NCBI RefSeq assembly: GCF_003858645.1
Contig: NZ_RQJP01000001.1
Location: 930,001 to 994,000 of the forward strand
Length of the DNA: 64,000 bases
Source: Larkinella knui
GTDB taxonomy: Bacteria; Bacteroidota; Bacteroidia; Cytophagales; Spirosomataceae
Direction: 5' to 3'
The position numbers were made by a program, and so were the translations under genes. The notes beneath the pieces are model-generated. The model was not told the origin of the DNA. It ran no database searches and saw only the letters and a program-made list of their open reading frames with translations. Positions 17,079 to 26,535 of the stretch are shown in pieces. Each line of letters opens with the position of its first letter. The first letter of the stretch is position 1.

Positions 17079-17765
17079 ATGCAGAAAAAAGCAGTTTTCG
17101 CAGTTGCACTGGCACTAGGCTTGCTGGTTGGTGGCAACAAAGCCGTTGTGGCTCAAACGGTTCAGGACTCTACTTCGCGCAGCAATTCAACATCACCCAC
17201 CGGCACGACCTCATCGCAGCCGAATGTTTTGGGAAGCAGCACAGCGGTCTCAACCCAGAGCAGTGCCAATGCGTACGGGCCCATGGGGTCGGGCCGGGAA
17301 TCACGGGGCGGTATGAAACCGGGTGGTGCTACCAACCGGGATCTGGCCATCAGTGCGGCCAAATCGGCTGACCACACGGTTTTGTTTCGGGCGTTGCGGG
17401 TGTCGGGATTAACGGATCAGGCGGCCGGCAAAGGTCCGTACACGGTTTTCGCGCCGACCAACGAAGCTTTTGATAAGCTGCCCGCCGGAACCCTCGACGG
17501 ATTGCTGCAGCCAGCCGCGAAGTCAAAACTGGTTAAACTGCTGTCCTACCATGTGGTAAAAGGCAATTACAGCGCCGATCAGTTGCAGGATGGGCAGAAA
17601 TTGAAAACCGTGACGGGCGGGACCTTAACGGTTGGTAAACAAGGTGATACGATTACGATTACCGATGAACAAGGCAATGCCGCTACGATCAATCGGGCGG
17701 ATCTGGAAGCCACAAACGGCGTCATTCATTCGGTGGATTCGGTGCTGATGCCGAAAGCAAAGTAG
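17079..17765 (+). CDS. Secreted fasciclin-domain protein
   Basis: From ATG at 17079 the product has 228 residues, with a signal peptide ending near VVAQ. A Ser/Thr/Gly-rich linker (about 25-85) follows, then one fasciclin domain with TVFAPTNEAFDKLPAGT (H1 motif) and LSYHVVKGNYS, closing with TNGVIHSVDSVLMP. These domains mediate adhesion in eukaryotes; bacterial versions are cell-surface or periplasmic. It is similar to the second fasciclin gene at 27124-27684, which lacks the linker. Confidence 0.92.
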   Translation: MQKKAVFAVALALGLLVGGNKAVVAQTVQDSTSRSNSTSPTGTTSSQPNVLGSSTAVSTQSSANAYGPMGSGRESRGGMKPGGATNRDLAISAAKSADHTVLFRALRVSGLTDQAAGKGPYTVFAPTNEAFDKLPAGTLDGLLQPAAKSKLVKLLSYHVVKGNYSADQLQDGQKLKTVTGGTLTVGKQGDTITITDEQGNAATINRADLEATNGVIHSVDSVLMPKAK

Positions 17766-17774
17766 CGATTGACT

Positions 17775-17830
17775 GAAGGATGATGAACCATGAACGGCCA
17801 GGCTCGAAAATTCATCGTTCATCATCCTTC
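17775..17830. repeat. Intergenic inverted repeat between convergent genes
   Basis: GAAGGATGATGAACCATGAA (17775-17794) is repeated in reverse complement at 17811-17830 with one mismatch and a 16-base loop. The right arm shares the words TTCATCGTTCATCAT with the repeat at 31380-31432. Confidence 0.75.
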
Positions 17831-17835
17831 GTTCA

Positions 17836-18984
17836 TCATTCAGTTTTAAGTTGTCTCATGGCTTTTTCGACGGCCTGGGCATAAGAAACAGACCGGTTTT
17901 CGTTGTAGCTTTCCAGTTCCCGCAGGATTACCGGTAAATAAATGAACTTCCGGGTGTTGATGTAATGATCCTTCAGGTGCTCCGCAGCCACCCGATTGCC
18001 CAGATTTTGGGCGATGACAATCTCGCCGGCCCGGACAAAATGCTCGATCAGGCATACGTTCCAGGTCGGGTACCCCTGGCTCGTCATTTTTTCCTTGATG
18101 GGTGTAAAGAGTTTTTCAGTTTCACGAATCAACCCGGCAGGGGCCTCATTCACAATGTGATTGACAAACGAATGCCCAAATTCGTGCGTACTCAGTTCCT
18201 TCAAATGCTGAAGATCACCAAAGCCCATGTCCAGTTTCGTTTCATCCGAAAAATGCTGCACATTGAAGGGGCCGAATACCGTAAAGATATGCGTTTTCCC
18301 GTCGAGGGTATACCGGGGGCCAAACCCCATGCCGGTTGGAATCGTCAGACTGGGCATGAGTGTATAATCCTGAAAGTGTTGTTCGTAAAATGCTTCCAGG
18401 GCCGGAATAAACCGGTTGTCGGGTAGACCTGTCCTAACCTGAGCCAACGCATTGTCGTATTTGCGCTGATTGGTCGTCATGTAGTCATCAAAATTGACTT
18501 CCTCGCAGAACCGGTTCATGGCTTCGAGAAACTGTTCGGTATTTTTTCGGGCTTCGGCCGGGTCCTTCCGGGTGGAGAAGCGCAGGTAATGCGATTCCTG
18601 AACGCGGTCCAGTAACCTGGCCCGGGGAAATTCGTCCAGCTGGAGAAGCAGATTGATCAGATAATCCAGCCAGAGGTGTTCGGCCAGGCGCATGGCCGTT
18701 ACCAGATGCTGGTTGTTCTGATAGGATTTGTAGCGTTGATACAGGCTAAAACCGTATCCGTACCACTCTTTTTTTCGAATCGGTTTACTCTTGATAAAAC
18801 CCTCGTCGTTTTCCAGGTCCCGGCCTTCATAGCTTAAAAAGTAAGCAAACCCCAGCAGCTCCACGTTTTTATGAAACCGTACCTGAATCGTTCGGTGTGC
18901 CGTTGGCGCAGGTGTCTGCGAATGTTGACAAACCGCATCATGAACCCAGAGGAGCGTAGTTAAAAAAAAGAGTCGCGTAAGCAT
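17836..18984 (-). CDS. DUF4932 family protein, predicted secreted zinc metalloprotease
   Basis: The 382-residue product has an N-terminal signal peptide (MLTRLFFLTTLLWVHDAVCQ). Residues 30-240 match the DUF4932 pattern (VRFHKNVELLGFAYFLSYEG, LEAFYEQHFQDYTLMPSL). A gluzincin-type motif H267-E-F-G-H271 lies in LSTHEFGHSFVNH, with a candidate third ligand in CLIEHFVRAGE about 50 residues later. It would cut protein or peptide substrates outside the cytoplasm using zinc. The natural substrate is unknown. The gene is convergent with the fasciclin gene. Confidence 0.75.
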   Translation of the reverse strand: MLTRLFFLTTLLWVHDAVCQHSQTPAPTAHRTIQVRFHKNVELLGFAYFLSYEGRDLENDEGFIKSKPIRKKEWYGYGFSLYQRYKSYQNNQHLVTAMRLAEHLWLDYLINLLLQLDEFPRARLLDRVQESHYLRFSTRKDPAEARKNTEQFLEAMNRFCEEVNFDDYMTTNQRKYDNALAQVRTGLPDNRFIPALEAFYEQHFQDYTLMPSLTIPTGMGFGPRYTLDGKTHIFTVFGPFNVQHFSDETKLDMGFGDLQHLKELSTHEFGHSFVNHIVNEAPAGLIRETEKLFTPIKEKMTSQGYPTWNVCLIEHFVRAGEIVIAQNLGNRVAAEHLKDHYINTRKFIYLPVILRELESYNENRSVSYAQAVEKAMRQLKTE

Positions 18985-19098
18985 GTCGTTTCAGTTGTTT
19001 GGGCGCAAATCAAGCTGACAGCGTTCGGTTATGCGCTCAAAATCCCTATCCTGGACGTCTGGAATCGTGATTTTGGACCTGAAACGGTGGCGAAACGA

Positions 19099-20199
19099 CT
19101 ACAGGTGTCCCACCGATTTGTTCGGCTTGGGCAGGTAATAAGAAGGGGGCTGGCCGGTATGGGCCCGGAAAGTTTGATTGAAGCTCGATTTAGAATTAAA
19201 GCCCGCTTCAAGGGCCAGCGCCAGCAAGGTTTTGTGCTGCTCGGCGGGGTCGTTCAACTTCCGGATTACGGCTTCCACCCGGAGAGCATTCACAAAATGG
19301 TTGAAATTCGATTGATGAAACGTGTTGATCAGGTAGGATATATACCGCGTTGGTAATTGAAGCCGGTCGGCAACTTCTTCCAGCGTCAACCGGGATTGCG
19401 TGTGCAAAGCATCCTGCTCGAACGCCCTATTCAATCGATTCCACTGCTGATTGTCGTCAAAGTGGGCAAAAGACGGTTTTTCGGCCGGTTTTTGTTTGGG
19501 CGCAACGCGAAGATCAAAATAGGAAGAATCGGCGTACCCCAAATAGCCATAAGCGAATAGAAAGAGCGTCAGTAACAGTTCGATACCCGAAAAAATGGGC
19601 AAATCAATGATGACGCCCGCCGTCCAAAGCACCGTCAGGATCAGCAGAAACCCAAAAAAAACGTAGTGCTTCACAAACGGACGGATTGATAAAAACCGCC
19701 CTCGTTTCTCCGGGGCAATGGTCGTAAGCTGGTACCCCAACCAGCCTACGGCCGCTGCGGTACCTAAAATGGGTAGTATTTCAGTGCAGAAAAACCAGAT
19801 CGGATTTTCAAGCAGTGGAGGAAGGTGCTGCCCGGTCGTCCGGCCATACAACGTCCGGCCCACTTGTACGAGCATTTCCACAACGGCGGGTGCGTAGGCC
19901 CACCAATACCGGCGCCGGAATAAAAATCCCGGTATCGTCCTGAACTGTGTGAAGAACCAGATGGAAGGGGGCAAAACGAGATAGGATTGCAGCGTCCAGA
20001 ACGGAAATGCGTCGGGAGAGTGATGGTACCGGACCTGCATTCCCCAGGCATTTAAAAGCTCCAGGGAAATGATATACAGGATGAGTCCGAGAAACAGGTT
20101 CGGGCGCTGGTTTCGGAGCCCTTTCACGATCAGTGCGAAACTGAGTAGAAGCCCCTGACCAGATGCCAGTAAAAATAAAACCGCTTTCCAGGTTGTCAT
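19099..20199 (-). CDS. AraC-family regulator with an N-terminal multi-pass membrane domain
   Basis: From ATG at 20199 the product has about 366 residues. Six or seven membrane helices (roughly 1-240) resemble the 7TM sensors found in Bacteroidota, and a linker leads to an AraC DNA-binding domain with RLTLEEVADRLQLPTRYISYLIN and FNSKSSFNQTFRAHTGQPP. It would sense an envelope or small-molecule signal and act directly at promoters from the membrane. No operon partner is present, so its targets are unknown. It is divergent from the DMT permease gene. Confidence 0.85.
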   Translation of the reverse strand: MTTWKAVLFLLASGQGLLLSFALIVKGLRNQRPNLFLGLILYIISLELLNAWGMQVRYHHSPDAFPFWTLQSYLVLPPSIWFFTQFRTIPGFLFRRRYWWAYAPAVVEMLVQVGRTLYGRTTGQHLPPLLENPIWFFCTEILPILGTAAAVGWLGYQLTTIAPEKRGRFLSIRPFVKHYVFFGFLLILTVLWTAGVIIDLPIFSGIELLLTLFLFAYGYLGYADSSYFDLRVAPKQKPAEKPSFAHFDDNQQWNRLNRAFEQDALHTQSRLTLEEVADRLQLPTRYISYLINTFHQSNFNHFVNALRVEAVIRKLNDPAEQHKTLLALALEAGFNSKSSFNQTFRAHTGQPPSYYLPKPNKSVGHL

Positions 20200-20388
20200 C
20201 GTAGATTTAAGCAAAATAGCCATCCTAAAAGTACGTGATGGACCACATTCGAACAAATAGAATCTGCTGGGCTTCGGTGAAAAATGATGGTAATTTGAAA
20301 AAGTAGAATTTTAACTATGGCGGTGTATTGTGCCGTACTTTTTACTTTTACAGTTGAAATTCTACCCGATCATCCTTATTCCTTTCCC

Positions 20389-21300
20389 ATGCTTTTTCTC
20401 ATAGTGAGCATTCTGCTTTCGGTCATTCTGTTACTCAACTTCCGGATTTTTCCCCGCTTCGGGGTCAATACCTTTCAGGCCATTGTCTTCAATTATCCGG
20501 TGTGTTTCCTGACCGGTTTTTTGCTATTGCCCCGCGATCAGCCGTTTTCGATTGATTTTGCCCAAACCTGGACGTGGCTCGCCTTCGGACTGGGCGTTGG
20601 ATTCATCATTACCTTTATGCTGTCGGGACTTTCGACGCAGCGAATGGGCATTACGGCTACTTCACTGGCCAACAATATGTCGCTGGTCGTTCCGGTGTGT
20701 TTCAGTTTGTTCATCTTTCAGACGGGCGGGAAAACGTTCGATGCGCTGAATTACATCGGTCTGATTCTGGCCGTTGTGGCCGTCGGATTGAGTACGTTCA
20801 GGAAGGAGGAAGGCCAGACCATTAAAGCATTGGGTTGGAATACGTTGTTGCCACTGGCGGTTTTTCTGATGTACGGGGCCACCAATACCATGATCAACTA
20901 CATGAATATCAAGTATATACCTTCGGCGGATAAGACCTTGCAGGTAACGCTGACGATGGTCATTGGCGCGATTGTTGCCGGTTCAATCATGCTGGCAATC
21001 CGGCTGGTGCAGGGAAAAGAAAAAATCGAACGCCAGAATCTGATCGGAGCCATCACGCTGGGCATTCCAAACTTCCTGAGTTTTTATACGCTGATTCGGG
21101 CGCTTTCTCAATTCGGCGGCAACGGAGCCTTTGTGTATCCGCTCTACAACATCGGCGTCATTCTGGTAGCGGCTTTGTCGGCTAGCCTGTTTTTTAAGGA
21201 AAAGCTGTTGGTAATCAACCGGATCGGGCTTGGGCTGGCCATTCTGGCGATTGGACTCATCTCCTGGCAGGAACTGGCTCAACTGGCAAAGTTCAGATGA
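20389..21300 (+). CDS. DMT-superfamily permease (EamA-like)
   Basis: From ATG at 20389 the product has about 303 residues with some ten predicted membrane helices in two related halves, as in the drug/metabolite transporters. MGITATSLANNMSLVVPV and GGNGAFVYPLYNIGVILVAA are conserved-looking helix ends. It would move a small metabolite across the inner membrane; the substrate cannot be told. The frame is open to 20317, but that part lacks membrane character. Confidence 0.8.
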   Translation: MLFLIVSILLSVILLLNFRIFPRFGVNTFQAIVFNYPVCFLTGFLLLPRDQPFSIDFAQTWTWLAFGLGVGFIITFMLSGLSTQRMGITATSLANNMSLVVPVCFSLFIFQTGGKTFDALNYIGLILAVVAVGLSTFRKEEGQTIKALGWNTLLPLAVFLMYGATNTMINYMNIKYIPSADKTLQVTLTMVIGAIVAGSIMLAIRLVQGKEKIERQNLIGAITLGIPNFLSFYTLIRALSQFGGNGAFVYPLYNIGVILVAALSASLFFKEKLLVINRIGLGLAILAIGLISWQELAQLAKFR

Positions 21301-21322
21301 AGCACTTCCCCTCTTACCACAA

Positions 21323-21442
21323 TTGGATAGGAACACGGCCGGGTCGCCGTTGCGATTGCACGGATGGAACGGATCAATAAACGGATTTTAATTTTAATCG
21401 GTGTAAATCGGTTCCATCCGCTCAATCCGTGGTCCTATCCAA
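21323..21442. repeat. Nested imperfect inverted repeat between co-directional genes
   Basis: Outer arms TTGGATAGGAACACGG (21323-21338) and its near-complement at 21427-21442 (15 of 16) enclose inner arms GGATGGAACGGAT (21362-21374) and 21407-21419 (12 of 13). Words such as ACGGAT and ATCGG recur inside. It lies between the permease and ABC exporter genes and does not resemble a normal terminator. Confidence 0.7.
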
Positions 21443-21495
21443 ACTCTTAAGACAAAATTTCTGTTACTCCCCAAAAACCTTCCAACTGTTTTCTT

Positions 21496-23256
21496 GTGAA
21501 TACCGAAACCAAGAGTGGTCAGATTTTTGACTGGATTACCCTGCGACGGCTATATGCGTTTGTAAAACCGTACCAACTGCATTTCTACGGCCTGATCCTG
21601 ATCATAGTTCTCAGTGCCATTCTGGCACCCGTTGGTCCATTGCTGATTCGCTACACGATCGATTCCAAAATAGCCACGGGCGATTATCCGGGATTGACCC
21701 GTATGCTGCTTCTGATGATCGGCGTGCTGGTCTTGCAGGGAATTATTCAGTTCTTCAACACGTATCTGTCGGGCTGGCTGGGGCAGAATGTCATTCGGGA
21801 TATCCGCGTTCAGCTCTACCAGAAAGTCCTGAAGCTCCGCCTGAAGTTTTTTGATAATACGCCCATTGGCCGACTGGTCACCCGCACCATTTCCGATGTC
21901 GAAACGCTTTCCGATGTCTTCAGCGAAGGCATGGCCGCCATTGTCGGCGATATTCTGCAACTGGTTCTGATCATCGCCGTCATGTTTTATACGGATTGGC
22001 GGCTTTCGGCCATCAGCCTGTCGATGATTCCCCTGATGCTACTGAGTACCTATATTTTCAAAGAAAAAATCAAGGTATCGTTCAACGAAGTTCGAACCGC
22101 CGTTGCTAACCTCAGTTCATTTGTGCAGGAACACATTACCGGCATGAACATCGTGCAGATTTTTGGCAGCGAAAAAATTGAAGCCGAAAAGTTTAAGCAA
22201 ATTAACGACGAACACCGGAAAGCTAACATCCGGTCGATCTGGTATTATTCCGTCTATTACCCGGTTGCGGATATTCTGTCGGCAGCGGCCACGGGGCTTG
22301 TAGTCTGGTATGGAGCAAAAGCGATTCTTAATGAGGAAGTTACCTACGGGACCGTGACGGCTTTCATCATGTTTATCAACCTGTTTTTCCGACCCATCCG
22401 GATGCTGGCCGATCGCTTTAATACCCTCCAAATGGGAATTGTCAGTACCGACCGGATTCTGAAATTGCTGGATAGTGACGATTTTACACCTAATACCGGC
22501 ACCTACGCACCACCCACCTGGCGGGGTGAGGTTGAGTTTAAAAACGTCTGGTTTGCCTACAATGATGAAAATTACGTCCTGAAAGACATCAATTTTACGG
22601 TAAAAGAAGGCGAAACCGTTGCTTTTGTTGGCGCAACCGGCGCAGGAAAGTCGTCGATTATTAACTTGTTGAGCCGGTTTTATGATGTCAATAAAGGCGA
22701 AATTCGCATCGACGGCGTTGAGGTTCACGATTACAAACTGGAAGCCCTGCGGCAAAGTATCGGCGTTGTTTTGCAGGACGTGTTTCTGTTTTCGGATACG
22801 ATTGAAAACAACATTACGCTCGGTAATAAATCCATCAGCCGGGAGCGAATTGTGGAAGCGGCAAAACTGGTGGGCGTACATGAGTTCATCGAGCGATTGC
22901 CGGGCGGTTACGATTACAACGTCATGGAGCGGGGTTCGACGCTTTCCGTTGGGCAGCGTCAGTTGATATCCTTTGTCCGCGCTATGGTTCACGACCCGCG
23001 CATTATGGTGTTGGACGAAGCGACTTCATCGGTCGATACCGAAACAGAAGGTCTGATTCAGGATGCTATCGGAAAGCTGATGAAAGGGCGGACCGCCATC
23101 GTCATCGCCCACCGGCTTTCGACCATCCGCGAAGCGCATAAAATCATCGTTGTCGACAAAGGTCAGATTGTAGAACAGGGCACACACGATGAACTGCTGC
23201 AACAGGAAGGATTCTACGCCAATTTATACCGGATGCAATACAAGGAGATGGTTTGA
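21496..23256 (+). CDS. ABC exporter, MsbA/lipid A type (fused membrane and ATPase domains)
   Basis: The 586-residue half-transporter starts with GTG (21496). Six membrane helices (about 30-300) are followed by the ATPase: Walker A GATGAGKSS (379-387), ABC signature LSVGQ (483-487), Walker B IMVLDEATS (503-511) and switch His539. The homodimer would flip lipids, drugs or peptides outward. The family includes MsbA, but many paralogues are drug or peptide exporters, so the cargo is open. It has no partner gene. Confidence 0.92.
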   Translation: MNTETKSGQIFDWITLRRLYAFVKPYQLHFYGLILIIVLSAILAPVGPLLIRYTIDSKIATGDYPGLTRMLLLMIGVLVLQGIIQFFNTYLSGWLGQNVIRDIRVQLYQKVLKLRLKFFDNTPIGRLVTRTISDVETLSDVFSEGMAAIVGDILQLVLIIAVMFYTDWRLSAISLSMIPLMLLSTYIFKEKIKVSFNEVRTAVANLSSFVQEHITGMNIVQIFGSEKIEAEKFKQINDEHRKANIRSIWYYSVYYPVADILSAAATGLVVWYGAKAILNEEVTYGTVTAFIMFINLFFRPIRMLADRFNTLQMGIVSTDRILKLLDSDDFTPNTGTYAPPTWRGEVEFKNVWFAYNDENYVLKDINFTVKEGETVAFVGATGAGKSSIINLLSRFYDVNKGEIRIDGVEVHDYKLEALRQSIGVVLQDVFLFSDTIENNITLGNKSISRERIVEAAKLVGVHEFIERLPGGYDYNVMERGSTLSVGQRQLISFVRAMVHDPRIMVLDEATSSVDTETEGLIQDAIGKLMKGRTAIVIAHRLSTIREAHKIIVVDKGQIVEQGTHDELLQQEGFYANLYRMQYKEMV

Positions 23257-23277
23257 GAAAAGAGAGTTAAGAATGAG

Positions 23278-23354
23278 GAGTTAAAAAGTAAGCGTTAAGA
23301 GCAAAAAGTAGGCTAACGCTACCGGTTTTACTCTTAACGCTTACTTTTTAACTC
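23278..23354. repeat. Perfect 24-bp intergenic inverted repeat between convergent genes
   Basis: Arm 23278-23301 (core TTAAAAAGTAAGCGTTAAGA) is repeated exactly in reverse complement at 23331-23354, with a 29-base spacer. The spacer itself starts with CAAAA and ends TTTTA. It separates the ABC exporter from the convergent acidic-protein gene. Confidence 0.85.
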
Positions 23355-23358
23355 TTAC

Positions 23359-23628
23359 CTATTTTTTCGGTTCCGCCCCGGCCAGGGCGTAGGCAATTTT
23401 TTGATTTAAGTTATCGTCGTTGGCCGGATCGTTGTCCATTTCTGAGGGAATACGTCCCACGCCATTCGCATTCGGTTCCAGATCGGTTTCCTCTTCACTG
23501 GGCGTTGGCCCGGTTTGATCGATTATTTCCTCATCCGCATTCGGGTCGTCGTCCATCCCCGAAGGAATATCCTTCAAAGGAGCGGTGTCCTTCACGGGAT
23601 GCAGGTTCGGATTTTGTGATGGTGTCAT
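23359..23628 (-). CDS. Small acidic protein with a duplicated motif
   Basis: From ATG at 23628 the product has 89 residues and is strongly acidic and disordered-looking. A segment is repeated: IPSGMDDDPNADEE (21-34) and IPSEMDNDPANDDN (60-73). The aspartate-rich repeats could bind calcium, but they do not match an EF-hand or dockerin loop. There is no signal peptide. The family is not recognised. It lies downstream of nothing obvious and just upstream (on the same strand) of the terminator that ends the PBP1A gene. Confidence 0.55.
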   Translation of the reverse strand: MTPSQNPNLHPVKDTAPLKDIPSGMDDDPNADEEIIDQTGPTPSEEETDLEPNANGVGRIPSEMDNDPANDDNLNQKIAYALAGAEPKK

Positions 23629-23695
23629 AAGCTTGCGTTGATGGTATCCTGCTATAACCATTCCCCGCCGGTGTTGTTTTCGAAAACCGGTCACG

Positions 23696-23722
23696 AAAAA
23701 GGCCAACCGGAGTGGGTTGGCC
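23696..23722 (-). terminator. Terminator of the PBP1A gene
   Basis: Reading leftwards, GGCCAACC (from 23722) pairs with GGTTGGCC and is followed by TTTTT at 23700-23696. Confidence 0.75.
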
Positions 23723-23729
23723 TGACTAG

Positions 23730-26303
23730 TTATCGGAAGGGTTGCGCCCGTTGTGTCGTGTCGGGCGGGTCAACCTGTTGAGGAGCAGCTGGTTGAATAA
23801 AAAGGGAATCTTCCGGAATATCCGTATTGGTCGAATCGGATTCTTCCATATCTTCTTCATCATAGCCGCCGGGGCAGTTCAGATAATCTTTCGTTATTTT
23901 AACCGTCGGCTTGTCAAACGGACCTTGGTAAAGCTTCAGTGCTTTGTCCCGGTACACTTTTTCCAAAAACCGGCCCACCAGGGGCAAGGCCGTTTTAGCC
24001 CCTTCGCCCATATCCGTAGAGCGAAAATGGATGCTGCGATCGTCGCCACCCACCCAGGCGCCCACCACCAGATCGCGGGTGACGCCCATAAACCAGCCGT
24101 CGGAATTGTTGGAGGTCGTCCCGGTTTTGCCACCAACCTGGTTGTGGTTTTTGAACAGATCATACGACCATAAATTTTGGGACGTCCCGCCCGACTCTTC
24201 CAGACCGCCCCGCAACATGTGGAGCATTAAAAACGCCGATTCTTCCCGAATGGCCTGCTTGCGTTCCGGCACAAACTCTTCAATCACCTTGCCATTGCGA
24301 TCTTCAATACGCGTAACCAGCAAAGGTTCGGTATGAACGCCGTTATTGGCGAAGGTGCAATAGGCGGCCACCATTTCATACAAGGATACATCAGAAGAAC
24401 CCAGACCAACCGATGGCACAGCCGCCAACGGACTCTTGATGCCGATCCGGTGGGCATATTCCACCACCCGTTGCGGGGTCGCAACGTCGTTGGTCAACTG
24501 AGCCGTAACGGAATTGATGGATCGCGCCATGGCCCGGCGTAAGGTCATATTGGAATACGAGAACGATCCGGCCGAATTTTTTGGTGCCCAGAAATCTTCT
24601 TCTCCCTTTTCGTTGATATACTCTTTGCGGAAGGGTTCGTCGCGCCGGCGGTCGCAGGGCCCTAGGTTGATGGTCGAATCATCGATAACGGTGGCATACA
24701 CGAACGGCTTGAACGTCGACCCCGGTTGCCGTTTTCCCTGTTTGACGTGGTCAAACTGAAAAAACTCGTAATCAAGCCCGCCCACCCAGGTGCGGATAAA
24801 ACCGGTGTGCGGGTCCATCGCTACCAAACCCGCCTGTAAAAAGCGTTTGTAATAGGCAATGGAGTCCATGGGCGTCATGTATTTCTTGAGCGGGCCGTTC
24901 CAGGAGAAAACAGTCATGCTGTCTTTTTTCTCCTTCATGTAGTAGCTGATGGAATCGGGCTGGTTGGGATATTTCAATTGCAACGCCTTATAGCGTTCCG
25001 TTCGCTGGGCTACTTTATCCAAAAAATCCGGAATTTCTTTGCCATCTTCATCCGTCCAGGGATTTCGGCCCGACCAGTGGTTGTCGAAAATCCGTTGCAG
25101 TTGCTTCATTTTCTCCTTGACGGCCTCTTCGGCTAGCGCCTGCATGCGGGAATCGACGGTGGTATAAATTCGAAGACCGTCGGTATAGAGATCATACCCG
25201 TTTTCTTCGCCCCATTTTTTGACAACATCGACCACCGCATTTTTAAAATAATTGGCTGGGCCGGAATACGGGTTATCGGGCGTAAACCGGGTTTTCAGCG
25301 GTAAGTCGCAAAGGGAATCGGCTTGTGATTTGGTCAGAAAACCGTATTTCTCCATTTGTTTCAAGACCACATTCCGGCGGTTTCGCGATTTTTCGAAATT
25401 TCGTTTGATCAGGGGATTATACGTCGTCGTGGCTTTTTGCAGGCCAACCAAGACGGCGGACTCCTGCACACTCAGGTTTTCCGGCGATTTGCTGAAATAC
25501 GTCCGGGCCGCTGTTTTGATGCCGTAGGCATTACTACCAAAATCGACGGTATTGAAATACATGGTCAGAATCTGTTCTTTCGAAAAGTTCCGCTCCAGTT
25601 TAATGGCCATCAACCACTCTTTGGTTTTCAAAATAACCGTTTTGACCACCGGAACATTATACAGCAAACCTCGTGATTGCCGCCGGCGGGTTTTAAAAAG
25701 GTTTTTGGCCAGCTGTTGCGTGATCGTACTGCCCCCACCGGAACTGTTTCCGGTCAAAACACCGTAGGCCACGCGTCCCAAGCTGCGGGTATCGATGCCC
25801 GAATGTTCGTAAAACCGGATGTCTTCCGTTGCAATCAACGCCTGGATGAGCGAAGGCGGTAAATCGGTGAATTTAATTGGCGTACGGTTTTCGGTAAAAA
25901 ACCGACCAATCATGACTTTATCGTAGGAATAAATTTCGGAAGACTGGGCAACTTTCGGGTTCTTGAGGTCCTCGACGCTCGGCATTTCTCCGCTGAGGTA
26001 CAGGAAATTGGTTTCGATGGAAAGAACGTATAGCAGCACCAGCACAAAGCCAAGGATAAGACTTTTCGTGGTCGTATAAAAGATCCGGAAACCAAGTGAT
26101 CGGGTATCAAAGCGGGCGTTAAGCCAGTTTCGGTAGCTTTGCCGAACACCCCGGTATTTTTCGGTTGCTGAATCGACACGCTCTTTTCCAAAAAGACCCG
26201 ACATCAAACGGTAAATCAGTCGCTTAAAGCCGCTGCTTAGTTGACCGAAAAAGCCGGTGATGCCTTGCCAAAGGGTACGAAGCTGCCCCCAGAATTTACT
26301 CAT
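23730..26303 (-). CDS. Bifunctional penicillin-binding protein 1A
   Basis: From ATG at 26303 the product has about 857 residues. One membrane helix (about 77-97) is followed by the GT51 transglycosylase (catalytic Glu160 in ATEDIRFYEHSG; GGGSTITQQLAK) and the transpeptidase (SxxK as Ser529 in PGSTFKPF; KTGTTSN near the C-terminus). It polymerises and cross-links peptidoglycan in the periplasm. The C-terminal tail is acidic and proline-rich (YDEEDMEESDSTNTD), which is unusual in length. The gene is single and is followed by a terminator. Confidence 0.95.
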   Translation of the reverse strand: MSKFWGQLRTLWQGITGFFGQLSSGFKRLIYRLMSGLFGKERVDSATEKYRGVRQSYRNWLNARFDTRSLGFRIFYTTTKSLILGFVLVLLYVLSIETNFLYLSGEMPSVEDLKNPKVAQSSEIYSYDKVMIGRFFTENRTPIKFTDLPPSLIQALIATEDIRFYEHSGIDTRSLGRVAYGVLTGNSSGGGSTITQQLAKNLFKTRRRQSRGLLYNVPVVKTVILKTKEWLMAIKLERNFSKEQILTMYFNTVDFGSNAYGIKTAARTYFSKSPENLSVQESAVLVGLQKATTTYNPLIKRNFEKSRNRRNVVLKQMEKYGFLTKSQADSLCDLPLKTRFTPDNPYSGPANYFKNAVVDVVKKWGEENGYDLYTDGLRIYTTVDSRMQALAEEAVKEKMKQLQRIFDNHWSGRNPWTDEDGKEIPDFLDKVAQRTERYKALQLKYPNQPDSISYYMKEKKDSMTVFSWNGPLKKYMTPMDSIAYYKRFLQAGLVAMDPHTGFIRTWVGGLDYEFFQFDHVKQGKRQPGSTFKPFVYATVIDDSTINLGPCDRRRDEPFRKEYINEKGEEDFWAPKNSAGSFSYSNMTLRRAMARSINSVTAQLTNDVATPQRVVEYAHRIGIKSPLAAVPSVGLGSSDVSLYEMVAAYCTFANNGVHTEPLLVTRIEDRNGKVIEEFVPERKQAIREESAFLMLHMLRGGLEESGGTSQNLWSYDLFKNHNQVGGKTGTTSNNSDGWFMGVTRDLVVGAWVGGDDRSIHFRSTDMGEGAKTALPLVGRFLEKVYRDKALKLYQGPFDKPTVKITKDYLNCPGGYDEEDMEESDSTNTDIPEDSLFIQPAAPQQVDPPDTTQRAQPFR

Positions 26304-26481
26304 GCCTGGTATTTTGACGGTTAAAATTGAAGAACGGAACCCGGGCCGTTGCATCTTGAGAAGGATGCACGTTCTGTCCGTCTGGATTTAAAAAGCAAAT
26401 ATAATCGTGTATGCAAAAAAGACGGATTCGAAAATCCGCCCTTCAAAGCAAATATAACGGAAATTTAGACGATATAATATG

Positions 26482-26512
26482 AAAAAAGCCAACCCGCTCA
26501 CCGGGTTGGCTC
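26482..26512 (-). terminator. Terminator of the msrB gene
   Basis: AGCCAACCCG pairs with CGGGTTGGCT around GTGAG on the minus strand and is followed by a T run (+ A run 26482-26487). Confidence 0.8.
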
Positions 26513-26535
26513 AAAACCAGCGAGTTACTACCCGC

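Noticed and set aside
22117-22992. 291-codon leftward frame opposite the ABC exporter
   Set aside because: It overlaps the ATPase domain, which is certain, and has no protein-like pattern.
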